Part shown: positions 1 through 8,952 of the stretch, one piece after another
Numbering within the stretch: position 1 is the stretch's first letter
Layout: every line of letters begins with the position of its first letter
Assembly (NCBI GenBank): GCA_026002935.1
Contig: BPGH01000001.1
Span: 2,095,965-2,159,964, forward strand
DNA: 64,000 bases
Reading direction: 5' to 3'
DNA from: Acidimicrobiia bacterium
Lineage (GTDB): Bacteria > Actinomycetota > Acidimicrobiia > IMCC26256 > PALSA-610
Notes under the pieces: generated by a model
Seen by the model: the letters and a program-made list of their open reading frames with translations, nothing else
What the model was told of the DNA's origin: nothing
The model's database searches: none
Program-made: the position numbers and the translations under genes

Positions 1-1541
1 CGGACTCGAGCTGCTCGATCGCCGGGCAGGTCGAGGTGGTTGGTCGGTTCGTCGAGCACCAGGCAGTTCACGCCGGCGACGGTGAACTGGGCGAGGACCG
101 CGCGCGTCCGTTCGCCGGGCGACAGCGTGCGCCGGCGCGGCCGACGTGCCCGGCGCCGAGCCCGAACTTCGCGAGCGCCGAGCGCGCGGCCGGAGGTCGC
201 TGCCCGTCGCGGCGACGAAGACGTCCAGCAGGGGCTCGGTCCCCGCGTACCGGGCGCGGGCCTGGTCGAGCTCGCCGGCGACGACCGACGGGCCGAGCCG
301 GTGCTCGCCGCCGTCGAGCGCGACGCGTCCGAGGAGCGCGCCGAGCAGCGTGCTCTTGCCCGCGCCGTTGCGGCCCAGGATCGCGACCCGCTCGCCCGCC
401 CGGACCTCGAGCGAGCACGGGCCCAGGGTGAACGGGCCCCGGTGGACGACGGCGTCGCGCAACGCCGCGACCAGGTCGCCGCCTGCGCGGGCGCCGTCGG
501 CGACCTCCATGCGCAGCTCCCAGCCCTCCCACGGCTTGGGGACCGCCTCGGCCTCGAGCCGCTGCTGCGCCCGGCGCGTCGGCAGCGCGCCCTCGCCGCG
601 AGCTGCTCGCTGGTCTGCGTCCGGAAGTGGCGGATGAACTTGTCGCGTCTCGCCGCTCGCGGGCGGCGCGGGCGACCCCGCGGGCCGACCACTCGCGATG
701 GCGCTCGGGCCCGGTCGCGCAGCTCGTCGCGCCGCTGCGCGTACTCGTCGTAGCGCTCGCGCGCGTGGCGCCGCGCGACCTCGCGTTCGTCGAGGTACGC
801 CTGCCAGCCACCCGCGTAGAGCGTGGCGCGGTGGCGTGTGCTCGTCGATCTCCAGCACCGAGTCGATCGTGCGGTCGAGGAACGCGCGGTCGTGCGACAC
901 GATCACGGCACCGCCCTCCAGGTCGCGCAGGTACCCCTCGAGCAGCGCGAGCCCGTCGAAGTCGAGGTCGTTCGTCGGCTCGTCGAGCAGGAACACGTCG
1001 TGGCGTGCCAGCAGGATCGCGGCGAGGGACGCCCGGGCCGCCTCGCCGCCCGAGAGCGCCGTCGTCGGCCGGTCGAGGAGCTCGTCCGGCAGCCCGACGC
1101 CGCTCGACACCGCGCCGAGGCGCCGGTCGAGGTCGGCGCCGCCGCACGCGAGGAACCGCGCGAGCGCCGCGTCGTAGTCGTCGTCGGCGCCGGGCGCGCC
1201 GGACGCGAGCGCCTGCGACGCGAGTTCGAGCCGTGCGGTCGCCGCGGCGACGCCGGTGCGGCGCGCGAGCATGCCGCGCACGGTCTCGCCGGGCACCCTG
1301 CTCGCGCTGCCTGCGCGCAGGTAGCCGACCGACTGCTGCGGGGGGACGCGCGTGACGGTGCCGCGGTCGGGCGGTCACGAGCCCGGCCAGGACGCGCAGC
1401 AGCGTCGTCTTGCCCGTGCCGTTCGGCGCGACGACGCCGACGCGGTGCGCGGGCCGACGGTCAACGACACGCGTCGAGCACGAGGTGCGGCCCGAACGCG
1501 ACGGACACGTCACGGGCGATCAGGGAGGCGGGGTGCGACAC
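1..1541 (-). pseudogene. ABC-F family ATPase, multiply frameshifted and cut by the window edge
   Basis: Both ABC cassettes can be read, but never in one frame. Cassette 1 shows Walker A (APNGTGKTT, about 1400-1425), the signature LSGGE (about 1050) and Walker B LLDEPTNDLD (about 960-990). The inter-domain linker with an REWSARG block is near 690. Cassette 2 shows Walker A GRNGAGKST (about 360-390), an LSPGER signature (about 110-125) and LVLDEPTNHLD (about 30-60). The probable start is GTG at 1539-1541 after a GAGGAG ribosome site. Single-base shifts are needed near 1455-1470, 1370, 835, 700, 645, 575, 150-200 and 25. ABC-F proteins act at the ribosome rather than in transport. The conserved motifs are intact between shifts, so poor sequence at a contig end is as likely as true decay. 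Confidence 0.8.
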
Positions 1542-1749
1542 GACGGCTCCTCGCGGGGATGGCTCGCAGGGGACCGGACCGTCCGGCGACAGGGGGCCGG
1601 ACGCGGCGACGGGGCCGGGGTCGTGTCACATCGCGCTGCAGGCTATCCGACGGCGGCGCGGGTTCCCGGCGGGAGCCGGGGGGTACGTTCGCCGGCCGTG
1701 GGACCGATGGTCGGACGGACGGGCGTTCGCGGCGCCGTCGCACGCCGGG

Positions 1750-2434
1750 GTGGCTGAGGGGCGCGTGCTCGACTCCGTCCTCGACCGGCTCGGCGAGCTC
1801 GATCTCTGGCTGTTCCTGCTCGCGGTGTTCGTGCTGTCCGCGGCGGAGAGCGCGATCATGCTCGACCTGCTGGTGCCGGGGGAGGTCGCGATGGTCGTCG
1901 CCGGCACCGTCGCCGCCGGCAGCGGCGGCCCGGTCGCGGCGACGATGGCGTGCGCCGCGGCGGGCGCGGTGGTCGGCGACTCGGTGAGCTTCGTGCTCGG
2001 CGCGACGGTCGGGACGCGCGCGGTGCAGCGGTGGGCGTGGACCCGGCGGCGGCTCGGGCCGTCCGGTCGAGCGCGCCGAGCGGTACTTCGCGCACCGCGG
2101 CGGCGTCGTCGTGTTCGTCGGCCGCTGGGTCGGGGCGCTGCGCGCGGTCGTGCCGTTCGTCGCCGGCACCGGGAGGATGCGCTACCGCCGGTTCCTCGCG
2201 TGGGACGTCCCGGCCGCGATCACCTGGGGTGCCGCGGTCGTCGGCCTCGGTGCCGCGTTCGGCGACGACGTGGTGGACCTGATCGAGGAGCTCGACTGGT
2301 GGGCCACCGTCGCGGTGGCCGGCGCCGCCGCCGCGTGGCTCGCGGTGCGGGCGGTGCGGTCGCGGCGCGCCCGGACGGCGCAGCCCGCGGCCGGGGGCGG
2401 CACCGGGCCGCCACGACCCCCTGCGCTATCCTGA
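1750..2434 (+). pseudogene. DedA/SNARE-associated family membrane protein, one frameshift
   Basis: A small multi-pass membrane protein of the DedA family, thought to act in membrane and lipid homeostasis. The first frame, from GTG 1750, gives hydrophobic helices and the DedA-like LVPGEVAMVVAG stretch. The second frame, from about 2066 to the TGA at 2432-2434, gives VGRWVGALRAVVPFVAGTGRM, the conserved R-x3-R-x3-P-x3-G core, and a further helix pair. The two parts join if one base is removed near 2058-2066: the length of 685 nt is one more than a multiple of three, and the repaired protein is about 227 residues, normal for the family. The start could also be the GTG at 1765. The neighbouring ABC-F gene is also frameshifted, so sequence error is a fair explanation. 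Confidence 0.75.
2427..2432 (+). promoter_or_regulatory. Probable -10 box of tRNA-Val(GAC)
   Basis: TATCCT lies 14 bases before the first tRNA base and overlaps the stop of the DedA gene. It resembles the TAGGGT placed before the second tRNA-Val. No clear -35 is visible. Confidence 0.4.
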
Positions 2435-2446
2435 CCGCTCCGATCG

Positions 2447-2520
2447 GGGCGGTTAGCTCAGTTGGCCAGAGCGCTTGCTCGACACGCAAGAGGTCGGAGG
2501 TTCGAGTCCTCTACCGCCCA
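2447..2520 (+). tRNA. tRNA-Val (anticodon GAC)
   Basis: A 74-base cloverleaf: acceptor GGGCGGT pairs with ACCGCCC, discriminator A, D arm GCTC/GAGC, T arm GGAGG/CCTCT with a TTCGAGT loop. The anticodon stem CTTGC/GCAAG closes a seven-base loop TCGACAC, placing GAC at 34-36. CCA is not encoded. Position 33 is C instead of the near-universal U: positions 32-33 read TC where CT would be usual. Acceptor and T arms are identical to those of the tRNA-Val(CAC) gene at 12960. Confidence 0.93.
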
Positions 2521-2602
2521 CCGACGACGCGTGCCCGGCGCCGTGACGGCTCCCTCGGCCCGGGTCCCGGACCGGGGCGGGGCGCCGCGTCCCGCTGCGC
2601 CC

Positions 2603-3739
2603 TCAGCCCCCGCCGCCGCCCGTGCCGTCGACCGACGCCGACCCGTCGGGGTTCACGTTCAGCAGCGGCGTGAGGTTCTGGTCGAACGGCAGGATGATCG
2701 TGGAGTTGTTGGGGGAGTTGACGAGGTTCTTCAGCGCCTGGATGTAGCTGAACTGCAGGTACTGCGGCGTGAGCTGTGCCTGCGAGCAGCGGTCGATCGG
2801 CTTCGGGCGGATGACCGCCACGGGCTTGCCGTCGCGCTCCTCGAGCGTCACCTCGCCACCGCACGCGAGGATCTGCTGCGAGTCCGCGGTCGCGAGCGCC
2901 TGGACGCGGGTGATCTCCGCCTCCTGCTGTGCCCGTGACAGCTCGAACTTCTGGCGCTCCGAGTTCTGCTGCGCGGCGACCTTGCCGTCGATCGCGGCCT
3001 GCACGTCCTTGCCGAGCGCGACCTCGCGCAGCTGGAAGTCCTGGAGCTCGAGCCCGCGCGGCGCGAGCTTGCCGCGCATGCACTCGGCCACGTCCGCCTC
3101 GACGTCGTGCCACGCGGTCGTGGCGGCCGCCACCATGTCGTAGTTCGTGAACTCGGAACGGATGCACGCCCGCGCCGAGGGCCGGACGATCTTGTCCACG
3201 TAGCCCGTCCCGACCTGCTTGAACACGTCGTCGACGTGCTCGGGGACGACGCGGAACAGCACCGTCGCGTCGATCCGCGCCGAGCCGCCGTCCCGGCCGA
3301 GCACCGCGACGCCGCCGTCGGTGCCGTCGCCGCCCTTGCCGCTCATCGTGTACTGCTCGGTGCGCACCGACATGTTGCGCGTCACCGTGAACGGGAGGGT
3401 GAGGTGGATGCCGGGCCCGAGCTCCGCGCCGGGGTGGCCGAGGGTGACCGGGATCGCCCGGTTCCCCGGGGGCACGACGTGGACGGTGGTCCACACGAAG
3501 ATCACGGCGACGGCGACGCCGGCGAGCGTCGCGACGCCCTTCCACCGGCGCGGGCCCTTCGTCCCGTCGGCCAGGCGCGGCCGCACGAGCCCGAGCCAGG
3601 CGGCCGCGCGCCCCACGGCGCCCCGGACGCCACCGATGCGGGAGGCAATGCGCGATTCGGTCTCGGGCACCCGGATCCCCCTCCAGTTGTACCGACTGCC
3701 CGGCCGCGCGGACGGGCCGGTGTCCTCGGTGTTGGTCAT
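2603..3739 (-). CDS. SPFH/prohibitin-domain membrane protein
   Basis: A 378-residue protein of the stomatin/prohibitin (SPFH) type, which build oligomeric membrane scaffolds. One transmembrane helix (about residues 75-95, GVATLAGVAVAVIFVW) follows a charged N-terminus. The SPFH domain begins with VPPGNRAIPVTLG, and a long Gln/Glu-rich helical segment with AIDGKVAAQQNSERQKFE lies near residues 245-275. The C-terminus is Gly-rich. I chose ATG 3739 over an upstream in-frame ATG because a TACGGT -10 box sits exactly six bases before it. It is transcribed away from the OmpR-type regulator at 3840, and the shared intergenic palindrome suggests control by that two-component system. The exact cellular role is not deducible. 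Confidence 0.85.
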   Translation of the reverse strand: MTNTEDTGPSARPGSRYNWRGIRVPETESRIASRIGGVRGAVGRAAAWLGLVRPRLADGTKGPRRWKGVATLAGVAVAVIFVWTTVHVVPPGNRAIPVTLGHPGAELGPGIHLTLPFTVTRNMSVRTEQYTMSGKGGDGTDGGVAVLGRDGGSARIDATVLFRVVPEHVDDVFKQVGTGYVDKIVRPSARACIRSEFTNYDMVAAATTAWHDVEADVAECMRGKLAPRGLELQDFQLREVALGKDVQAAIDGKVAAQQNSERQKFELSRAQQEAEITRVQALATADSQQILACGGEVTLEERDGKPVAVIRPKPIDRCSQAQLTPQYLQFSYIQALKNLVNSPNNSTIILPFDQNLTPLLNVNPDGSASVDGTGGGGG

Positions 3740-3745
3740 GCGGGC

Positions 3746-3751
3746 ACCGTA
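3746..3751 (-). promoter_or_regulatory. -10 box of the SPFH gene (leaderless)
   Basis: TACGGT on the minus strand, six bases before ATG 3739, with no Shine-Dalgarno. The geometry is the same as that of the divergent response-regulator gene. Confidence 0.55.
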
Positions 3752-3762
3752 GGAAGGCGAGC

Positions 3763-3817
3763 ATGAGAACACGATGAGTGCCGCCGGCGGGCGCGCCCCG
3801 ACTCATCGTGTTCTCAT
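3763..3817. promoter_or_regulatory. Divergent operator: perfect 17-bp inverted repeat made of 11-bp-spaced half-sites
   Basis: ATGAGAACACGATGAGT at 3763-3779 is exactly mirrored by ACTCATCGTGTTCTCAT at 3801-3817, with a 21-base spacer. Each arm holds two copies of ATGAG starting 11 bases apart, the usual spacing for dimers of OmpR/PhoB-type regulators. The arms lie just upstream of both -10 boxes (3746-3751 minus, 3828-3833 plus). It is probably the autoregulatory binding site of the response regulator at 3840. It is more AT-rich than its surroundings and has no T tract, which argues against a terminator. Confidence 0.7.
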
Positions 3818-3827
3818 CCCCGGGCCG

Positions 3828-3833
3828 TACGCT
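3828..3833 (+). promoter_or_regulatory. -10 box of the response regulator (leaderless)
   Basis: TACGCT, six bases before GTG 3840. The right operator arm ends 10 bases upstream, so the bound regulator would cover the -35 region, as expected for an activated promoter. Confidence 0.5.
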
Positions 3834-3839
3834 GCCGCC

Positions 3840-4514
3840 GTGCGCCTGCTCGTCGTGGAGGACGAGGTGAAGATGGCGGGGCTCCTCAAGCGGGCCCTCG
3901 AGCGCGAGGGGTACGCCATCGACGTCGTCGGGACGGGCGAGGAGGCGCTGTGGGCGGCCGGCGAGGTCGACTACGACGCGGTCGTGCTCGACGCGGCGAT
4001 CCCCCCGCCGGACGGGTTCGAGGTCTGCCGGCGCCTGCGGGAGCAGAACCGCTGGATGCCCGTCGTCATGCTCACGGCGCGTGACGCGGTCGAGGACCGG
4101 GTGCGCGGGCTCGACGCCGGGGCCGACGACTACGTGACCAAGCCGTTCTCGTTCGCCGAGCTGTACGCGCGCCTGCGGGCGCTCCTGCGGCGCCCGGCGG
4201 GCGAGCGCCAGGTCGTGCTGGAGGTCGGCGGGCTCCGCCTCGACCCGGCGCGGCGGCAGGTCACACGCGACGGCGTCGGGATCGAGCTGTCCCCGAAGGA
4301 GTACTCGCTGCTGGAGCTGTTCATGCGCCATCCGGGCGAGGTGCTCACACGCACGCACATCCTCGAGCACGTCTGGGACTTCGCGTACGACGGCGTGTCG
4401 AACGTCGTCGACGTGTACGTGCGGTACCTACGGGAGAAGGTGGACCGGCCGTTCGGGCGGGCGAGCATCCGCACGGTCCGGGGTGTCGGCTACGTGCTCG
4501 AGCCGGACCCGTGA
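3840..4514 (+). CDS. OmpR/PhoB-family response regulator
   Basis: A 224-residue DNA-binding response regulator. The receiver domain (1-120) has the acidic pair in VVEDE near the start, phospho-acceptor Asp51 (VVLDAAI), the Thr of MLTARD and Lys of VTKPF. The winged-helix output domain (about 130-224) has the SPKEYSLLELFMRHPGE block and ends in RTVRGVGYVLEPDP, typical of the family. GTG 3840 is chosen from the TACGCT box six bases upstream and because the receiver begins right there. The stop overlaps the kinase start (GTGA), so both are co-translated. It probably binds the palindrome at 3763-3817 and controls itself and the SPFH gene. Confidence 0.93.
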   Translation: MRLLVVEDEVKMAGLLKRALEREGYAIDVVGTGEEALWAAGEVDYDAVVLDAAIPPPDGFEVCRRLREQNRWMPVVMLTARDAVEDRVRGLDAGADDYVTKPFSFAELYARLRALLRRPAGERQVVLEVGGLRLDPARRQVTRDGVGIELSPKEYSLLELFMRHPGEVLTRTHILEHVWDFAYDGVSNVVDVYVRYLREKVDRPFGRASIRTVRGVGYVLEPDP

Positions 4515-5983
4515 GGGACCCGATCCGGTCCGCCCGCGGCGTCGTGCTCCACGCGGGGCGCCGGGCGCGCCGTGCGCTGCGGCGTGTGGCCGGCGCGGTG
4601 TCGCTGCGCGTGCGGCTCACCGCGGCGCTGGTGCTCGTCGTGGTACCGGCGCTCGCGGGTGGCTGGCTCCTCCTCGCACGCGACCTCGAGCACGAGCTGT
4701 CGGACGCGGTCACGAAGGAGCTGCGGATCCGCGTCGACGACGTGCTCGCGGCGGGCGACGCCGTCGTCTCCGACGACGACGTTGCCGCGCAGGTCGTCGA
4801 CCGGGCCAACCGGGTGCTCGCCCCGCCGGGTGCGAGCCCGATCCTCACGGACGCGGAGGTCGCCGCCGTCGGCGCGTCCGCCCGCCTCACCGACCGCGCC
4901 GTGCCCGGTGTCGGTGAGCACGCCCGGATCCTCGCGTATCCCGACGGGGAGCGGGTCGTCGTGGCGGCGGCCAGCACCGCGACGGTGGAGCGCGCCCGCC
5001 GGCGGATGCTCCTGCTGCTGGGCGTCGCCGCCCCGGCCGCCGTGGTGTTCGTCGCCGGCGCCGGGTGGTTGCTCACCGGCGCCGCGTTGCGCCCCGTCCG
5101 GCGGATGACGCGGCGGGCCGAACAGCTCTCGGTGCTCGAGCCCGCGTCACGCCTGCCGCTGCCGCCGGGCGACGACGAGATCGCACAGCTCGGCCGCACG
5201 CTCAACCGGATGCTCGCCCGAATCGAGGCGACCGTCGCACGTGAGCGCGTCTTCATCGACGACGCGAGCCACGAGCTGCGGACGCCGATCGCCCTGCTGC
5301 GTGCGGAGCTGGAGCTCGCCCTGCTCGACCTCGACGACCCGCAGGCCACCCGGGCGAGCCTCGAGAGCGCGCTCGAGGAGGCGCACCGGCTGACGCGCCT
5401 GACGGAGTCGCTGCTGCTCCTGGCGCGCGCCGACGCCGGGCAGCTCGGCGGCCGCGTCGAGCCCGTCGACCTCACGGCCGCCGTGACGCGCGTCGCGGCC
5501 CGCACGCCCGTGCGGCCCGGCGTCGACCTCGAGCTCCCCGCGGAACGCCCCGCCGTGGTGCTGGGCGACGGGCCGCTGCTCGAGCGGCTCGTCGCCAACC
5601 TCTTGTCGAACGGCCTGCGGCACTGTGACCGCCGCGTCCGCGTCGAGGTGCGGGTGGCCGACGAACAGGTGCACCTCGCCGTCGCCGACGACGGCCGCGG
5701 GTTCCCGCCGGCCCTCCTCGACCGGATCTTCGACCGGTTCGTGCGCACGGGTGCCGGGGGCGGCGCGCGCGGCACGCGCGCGGGGCTCGGCCTCGCGATC
5801 GTGGCCGCGATCGCGCACCGGTTCGGGGCGCGTGTCGACGCGGCGAACGGACCGCCGCTCGGCGGCGCCGTCGTGCGGGTGCGCTTCCCGGCGCCGGGCG
5901 CCGGTCCGGCCCGTGAGGCGTCGACCGGCGCCGCCGGCGCGGACCGCGGCGCGCGCCGCCGGTCACGCCGGCCCGCCCGCTGA
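4511..5983 (+). CDS. Sensor histidine kinase, partner of the upstream regulator
   Basis: A 490-residue membrane kinase. TM1 lies at about residues 34-55 (LVLVVVPALAGGWLLL) and TM2 at about 160-182, enclosing an extracytoplasmic sensor of roughly 100 residues, followed by a HAMP segment starting LRPVRRM. The phospho-acceptor is His254 in DASHELRTPIALL. The ATPase domain carries the N box (VANLLSNGLRH), G1 (DDGRGFP), F box (IFDRFVR) and G2 (GLGLAIV). The tail is Arg/Ala-rich and probably disordered. It starts at a GTG overlapping the regulator stop by four bases. The stimulus is unknown; the linked SPFH gene hints at a membrane or envelope signal. Confidence 0.92.
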   Translation: MRDPIRSARGVVLHAGRRARRALRRVAGAVSLRVRLTAALVLVVVPALAGGWLLLARDLEHELSDAVTKELRIRVDDVLAAGDAVVSDDDVAAQVVDRANRVLAPPGASPILTDAEVAAVGASARLTDRAVPGVGEHARILAYPDGERVVVAAASTATVERARRRMLLLLGVAAPAAVVFVAGAGWLLTGAALRPVRRMTRRAEQLSVLEPASRLPLPPGDDEIAQLGRTLNRMLARIEATVARERVFIDDASHELRTPIALLRAELELALLDLDDPQATRASLESALEEAHRLTRLTESLLLLARADAGQLGGRVEPVDLTAAVTRVAARTPVRPGVDLELPAERPAVVLGDGPLLERLVANLLSNGLRHCDRRVRVEVRVADEQVHLAVADDGRGFPPALLDRIFDRFVRTGAGGGARGTRAGLGLAIVAAIAHRFGARVDAANGPPLGGAVVRVRFPAPGAGPAREASTGAAGADRGARRRSRRPAR

Positions 5984-6116
5984 CCCGGCCGCCCACTCGC
6001 CCGCCCTCCGCCCGTCCGGCCGGACGCGTCGCGGGCCGGGGCGTCACCGGGAGGGCGCGCGTGCGGTCATAGCCTGGAACGCGCGACCGCGCGCCACGCG
6101 CGCCGATGGAGGCAGC

Positions 6117-8807
6117 ATGTTCAGCGAGCTCTCGATCCACCAGCTCCCCGACATCGACCGGGGCGAGACGGCTGAATGGCTGGAGTCGCTCGACGCGGTG
6201 ATCGACGTGCGGGGCAAGGCCCGGGCCCACTACCTGCTCGCGCGGCTGATGGAGCGGGCACGCGACAAGGGCGTCGGCGTCCCGGCGATGGTGCAGACCG
6301 ACTACATCAACACCATCCCGCGCGAGCAGGAGCCGTGGTTCCCCGGCGACGAGCACATCGAGCGCCGCATCCGCGCGTACATCCGGTGGAACGCCGTCGC
6401 GATGGTCGACCGCGCCAACCACCGCTTCGACGGGCTCGGCGGCCACCTGTCCACCTACGCCTCGGCCGCCGCGCTGTACGAGGTCGGGTTCAACCACTTC
6501 TTCCGCGGCAAGGGCGACGGCCAGTTCGGCGACCAGGTGTTCATCCAGGGGCACGCCGCGCCCGGCATCTACGCCCGGGCGTTCCTCGAGGGGCGCCTCA
6601 CCGAGGACCAGCTCGAGCACTTCCGCCGCGAGGTGGGTGGGCGCGGCCTGCCTTCGTACCCGCACCCGAGGCGCATGCCGCACTTCTGGGAGTTCCCCAC
6701 CGTGTCCATGGGCCTGAGCCCCCTCAACGCGGTGTACCAGGCGCGCTTCAACCGGTACCTGTACCAGCGGGAGATCGCCGACACGTCGCGGGCGCGGGTG
6801 TGGTGCTTCGTGGGCGACGGGGAGCTCGACGAGCCCGAGTCGATCGCCGGCCTGTCGCTGGCGGCGCGGGAGCGGCTCGACAACCTGATCTTCGTCGTCA
6901 ACGCGAACCTGCAACGGCTCGACGGCCCCGTGCGCGGCAACGGCAAGGTGATCCAGGAGTACGAGTCCGTCTTCCGCGGCATGGGCTGGAACGTCATCAA
7001 GGTCGTGTGGGGCTCGGCCTGGGACGACCTGCTCGCGCGCGACGTCGACGGCGTGCTCGTCCACAAGATGAACACCACGCTCGACGGCGAGTTCCAGAAG
7101 TACGCGGTCGAGAGCGGCGCCTACATCCGGGAGCACTTCTTCGGGCCCGACCCGCGGCTGCGGGCGATGGTGGAGCACCTCTCCGACGAGGACCTGCAGA
7201 AGCTCCCACGGGGCGGGCACGACTACCGGAAGCTGTACGCCGCCTACAAGGCCGCGGTGGAGCACGAGGGGGCGCCGACGGTCATCCTCGCCAAGACCAT
7301 CAAGGGCTGGACGCTCGGCCCCGACTTCGAGGCGCGCAACGCGACGCACCAGATCAAGAAGATGACCGTGGAGCAGCTCAAGGCGCTGCGCGACCGGCTC
7401 TACCTCGACATCCCGGACTCGGAGCTGGAGGAGGGCGACCTGGCGCCCTACCACCACCCGGGCTTCCGCTCGGCGGAGTACGAGTACCTGATGGAGCGGC
7501 GGCGCGCGCTCGACGGGTACCTGCCCGAGCGCGTCGAGCGCGCGAAGACGGTGGTGTTCCCACGCGACGAGATCGCCGACCAGCTCACCGCGGGCACCGG
7601 CGACAAGGTCCAGGCATCGACCACCACCGCGTTCACCCGGCTGCTGCGCACGCTCATGAAGGACCCGGAATTCGGGCGGCGGGTCGTGCCGATCATCCCC
7701 GACGAGGCCCGCACGTTCGGGATGGACGCGCTCTTCCCCGAGTTCAAGATCTACGCGCCGTTCGGCCAGCAGTACGAGCCGGTCGACGCCGCGCTGATGC
7801 TCTCGTACCGCGAGTCGGAGAAGGGCCAGATCCTCGAGGAGGGGATCACCGAGGCCGGCGCGATGGCCGACTTCACGGCGGCCGCCACCGCGTACGCCAC
7901 GTGGGGCCAGCCGATGATCCCGTTCTTCACCTTCTACTCGATGTTCGGGTTCCAGCGGATCGGCGACCTCATCTGGTCCTTCGGCGACCAGCGCGGGCGG
8001 GGGTTCCTGATGGGCGCGACCGCGGGCCGCACGACCCTCACCGGCGAGGGGCTGCAGCACTGCGACGGGCAGTCCCAGCACTACGCGATGGCCTTCCCGA
8101 ACTGCCGCGCCTACGACCCGGCGTACGCGTACGAGCTCGCGGTGATCGTGCGCGACGGCATCCGGCGCATGTACGGGCCGGAACCGGAGGACTGCTTCTA
8201 CTACGTCACCCTCTACAACGAGAACTACGTGCAGCCGCCGATGCCCCCCGGCGTGGAGGACGGGATCGTGCGCGGCCTCTACCGGTTGCGGGCGGCGCCC
8301 GCCGAGCGGACGCACCGGGCGCAGGTGCTCGCGAGCGGCCCGATGGTGCTGCAGGCGCTGGAGGCGCAGGCGCTGCTCGCCGAGCACCACGACGTCGCGG
8401 TCGACGTGTGGAGCGCCCCGGGCTGGAAGCAGCTGCGCGACGACGCGATCGACTGCGAGCGGTGGAACCGGCTGCACCCGACCGAGACGCCCCGCACGCC
8501 GTACGTGACGGAGCAGCTCGCCGGCACGGAGGGGCCGGTGGTCGCGGTGAGCGACTGGGTGCGCGCGGTGCCCGACGGCATCGCCCGGTTCGTCCCCCAG
8601 CCGTACCTCGTGCTCGGCACGGACGGCTACGGGTTCTCGGACGTGCGCGCCGCGCTGCGCCGCCACTTCGAGGTGGACGCGGCGCACGTCGCGGTGGCCG
8701 TGCTCGACGGCCTCGCGCAGACCGGGGACCTGAAGGGGGAGGTCGTGGCCGAGGCGATCCGCCGGTACGGGATCGACCCGGACCGGCCGGCCCCGCGGCT
8801 CGCCTGA
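6117..8807 (+). CDS. aceE: Pyruvate dehydrogenase E1 component, homodimeric type
   Basis: An 896-residue thiamine-diphosphate enzyme that decarboxylates pyruvate and acetylates the lipoyl group of E2, feeding acetyl-CoA into the TCA cycle. The N-terminal part has the AceE hallmarks TDYINTIP, GGHLSTYAS and GRGLPSYPHPR. The ThDP motif is the GDGELDEPES block near residue 237. The middle domain has LEEGITEAGAM and the FTFYSMFGFQRIGD segment. The length matches the family (about 890-930). ATG 6117 follows a GGAGG site seven bases upstream. It stands alone: no E2 or E3 gene is in the window, as is common in Actinomycetota, where complex subunits are scattered. It has a possible TAGCCT -10 at 6070-6075. 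Confidence 0.96.
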   Translation: MFSELSIHQLPDIDRGETAEWLESLDAVIDVRGKARAHYLLARLMERARDKGVGVPAMVQTDYINTIPREQEPWFPGDEHIERRIRAYIRWNAVAMVDRANHRFDGLGGHLSTYASAAALYEVGFNHFFRGKGDGQFGDQVFIQGHAAPGIYARAFLEGRLTEDQLEHFRREVGGRGLPSYPHPRRMPHFWEFPTVSMGLSPLNAVYQARFNRYLYQREIADTSRARVWCFVGDGELDEPESIAGLSLAARERLDNLIFVVNANLQRLDGPVRGNGKVIQEYESVFRGMGWNVIKVVWGSAWDDLLARDVDGVLVHKMNTTLDGEFQKYAVESGAYIREHFFGPDPRLRAMVEHLSDEDLQKLPRGGHDYRKLYAAYKAAVEHEGAPTVILAKTIKGWTLGPDFEARNATHQIKKMTVEQLKALRDRLYLDIPDSELEEGDLAPYHHPGFRSAEYEYLMERRRALDGYLPERVERAKTVVFPRDEIADQLTAGTGDKVQASTTTAFTRLLRTLMKDPEFGRRVVPIIPDEARTFGMDALFPEFKIYAPFGQQYEPVDAALMLSYRESEKGQILEEGITEAGAMADFTAAATAYATWGQPMIPFFTFYSMFGFQRIGDLIWSFGDQRGRGFLMGATAGRTTLTGEGLQHCDGQSQHYAMAFPNCRAYDPAYAYELAVIVRDGIRRMYGPEPEDCFYYVTLYNENYVQPPMPPGVEDGIVRGLYRLRAAPAERTHRAQVLASGPMVLQALEAQALLAEHHDVAVDVWSAPGWKQLRDDAIDCERWNRLHPTETPRTPYVTEQLAGTEGPVVAVSDWVRAVPDGIARFVPQPYLVLGTDGYGFSDVRAALRRHFEVDAAHVAVAVLDGLAQTGDLKGEVVAEAIRRYGIDPDRPAPRLA

Positions 8808-8952
8808 GCCGCGGGCGGCCGTCGGCGGGACCCGCCCCGGACGACCGCAGGACGACCCGGGGAATCCGGCGCACGCGCCGCCCGGAGCCGGGACGGATCG
8901 GACCCTCCGTCCGCCCGGCGGCACGGAGACGCGCCGACGCGCCCGGTGGGGA

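Noticed and set aside
2447..2520. Reading the tRNA loop with a shifted anticodon (CGA, serine)
   Set aside because: It would break the perfect CTTGC/GCAAG stem, and the tRNA lacks the long variable arm of tRNA-Ser.
40..3766. Many long Arg-rich open frames opposite real genes
   Set aside because: They are typical antisense shadows of GC-rich coding DNA, lack motifs and overlap genes with clear domain evidence.
3763..3817. The palindrome as a transcription terminator
   Set aside because: It lies between two divergent start regions, has no T tract, and contains internal 11-bp direct repeats that a terminator does not need.
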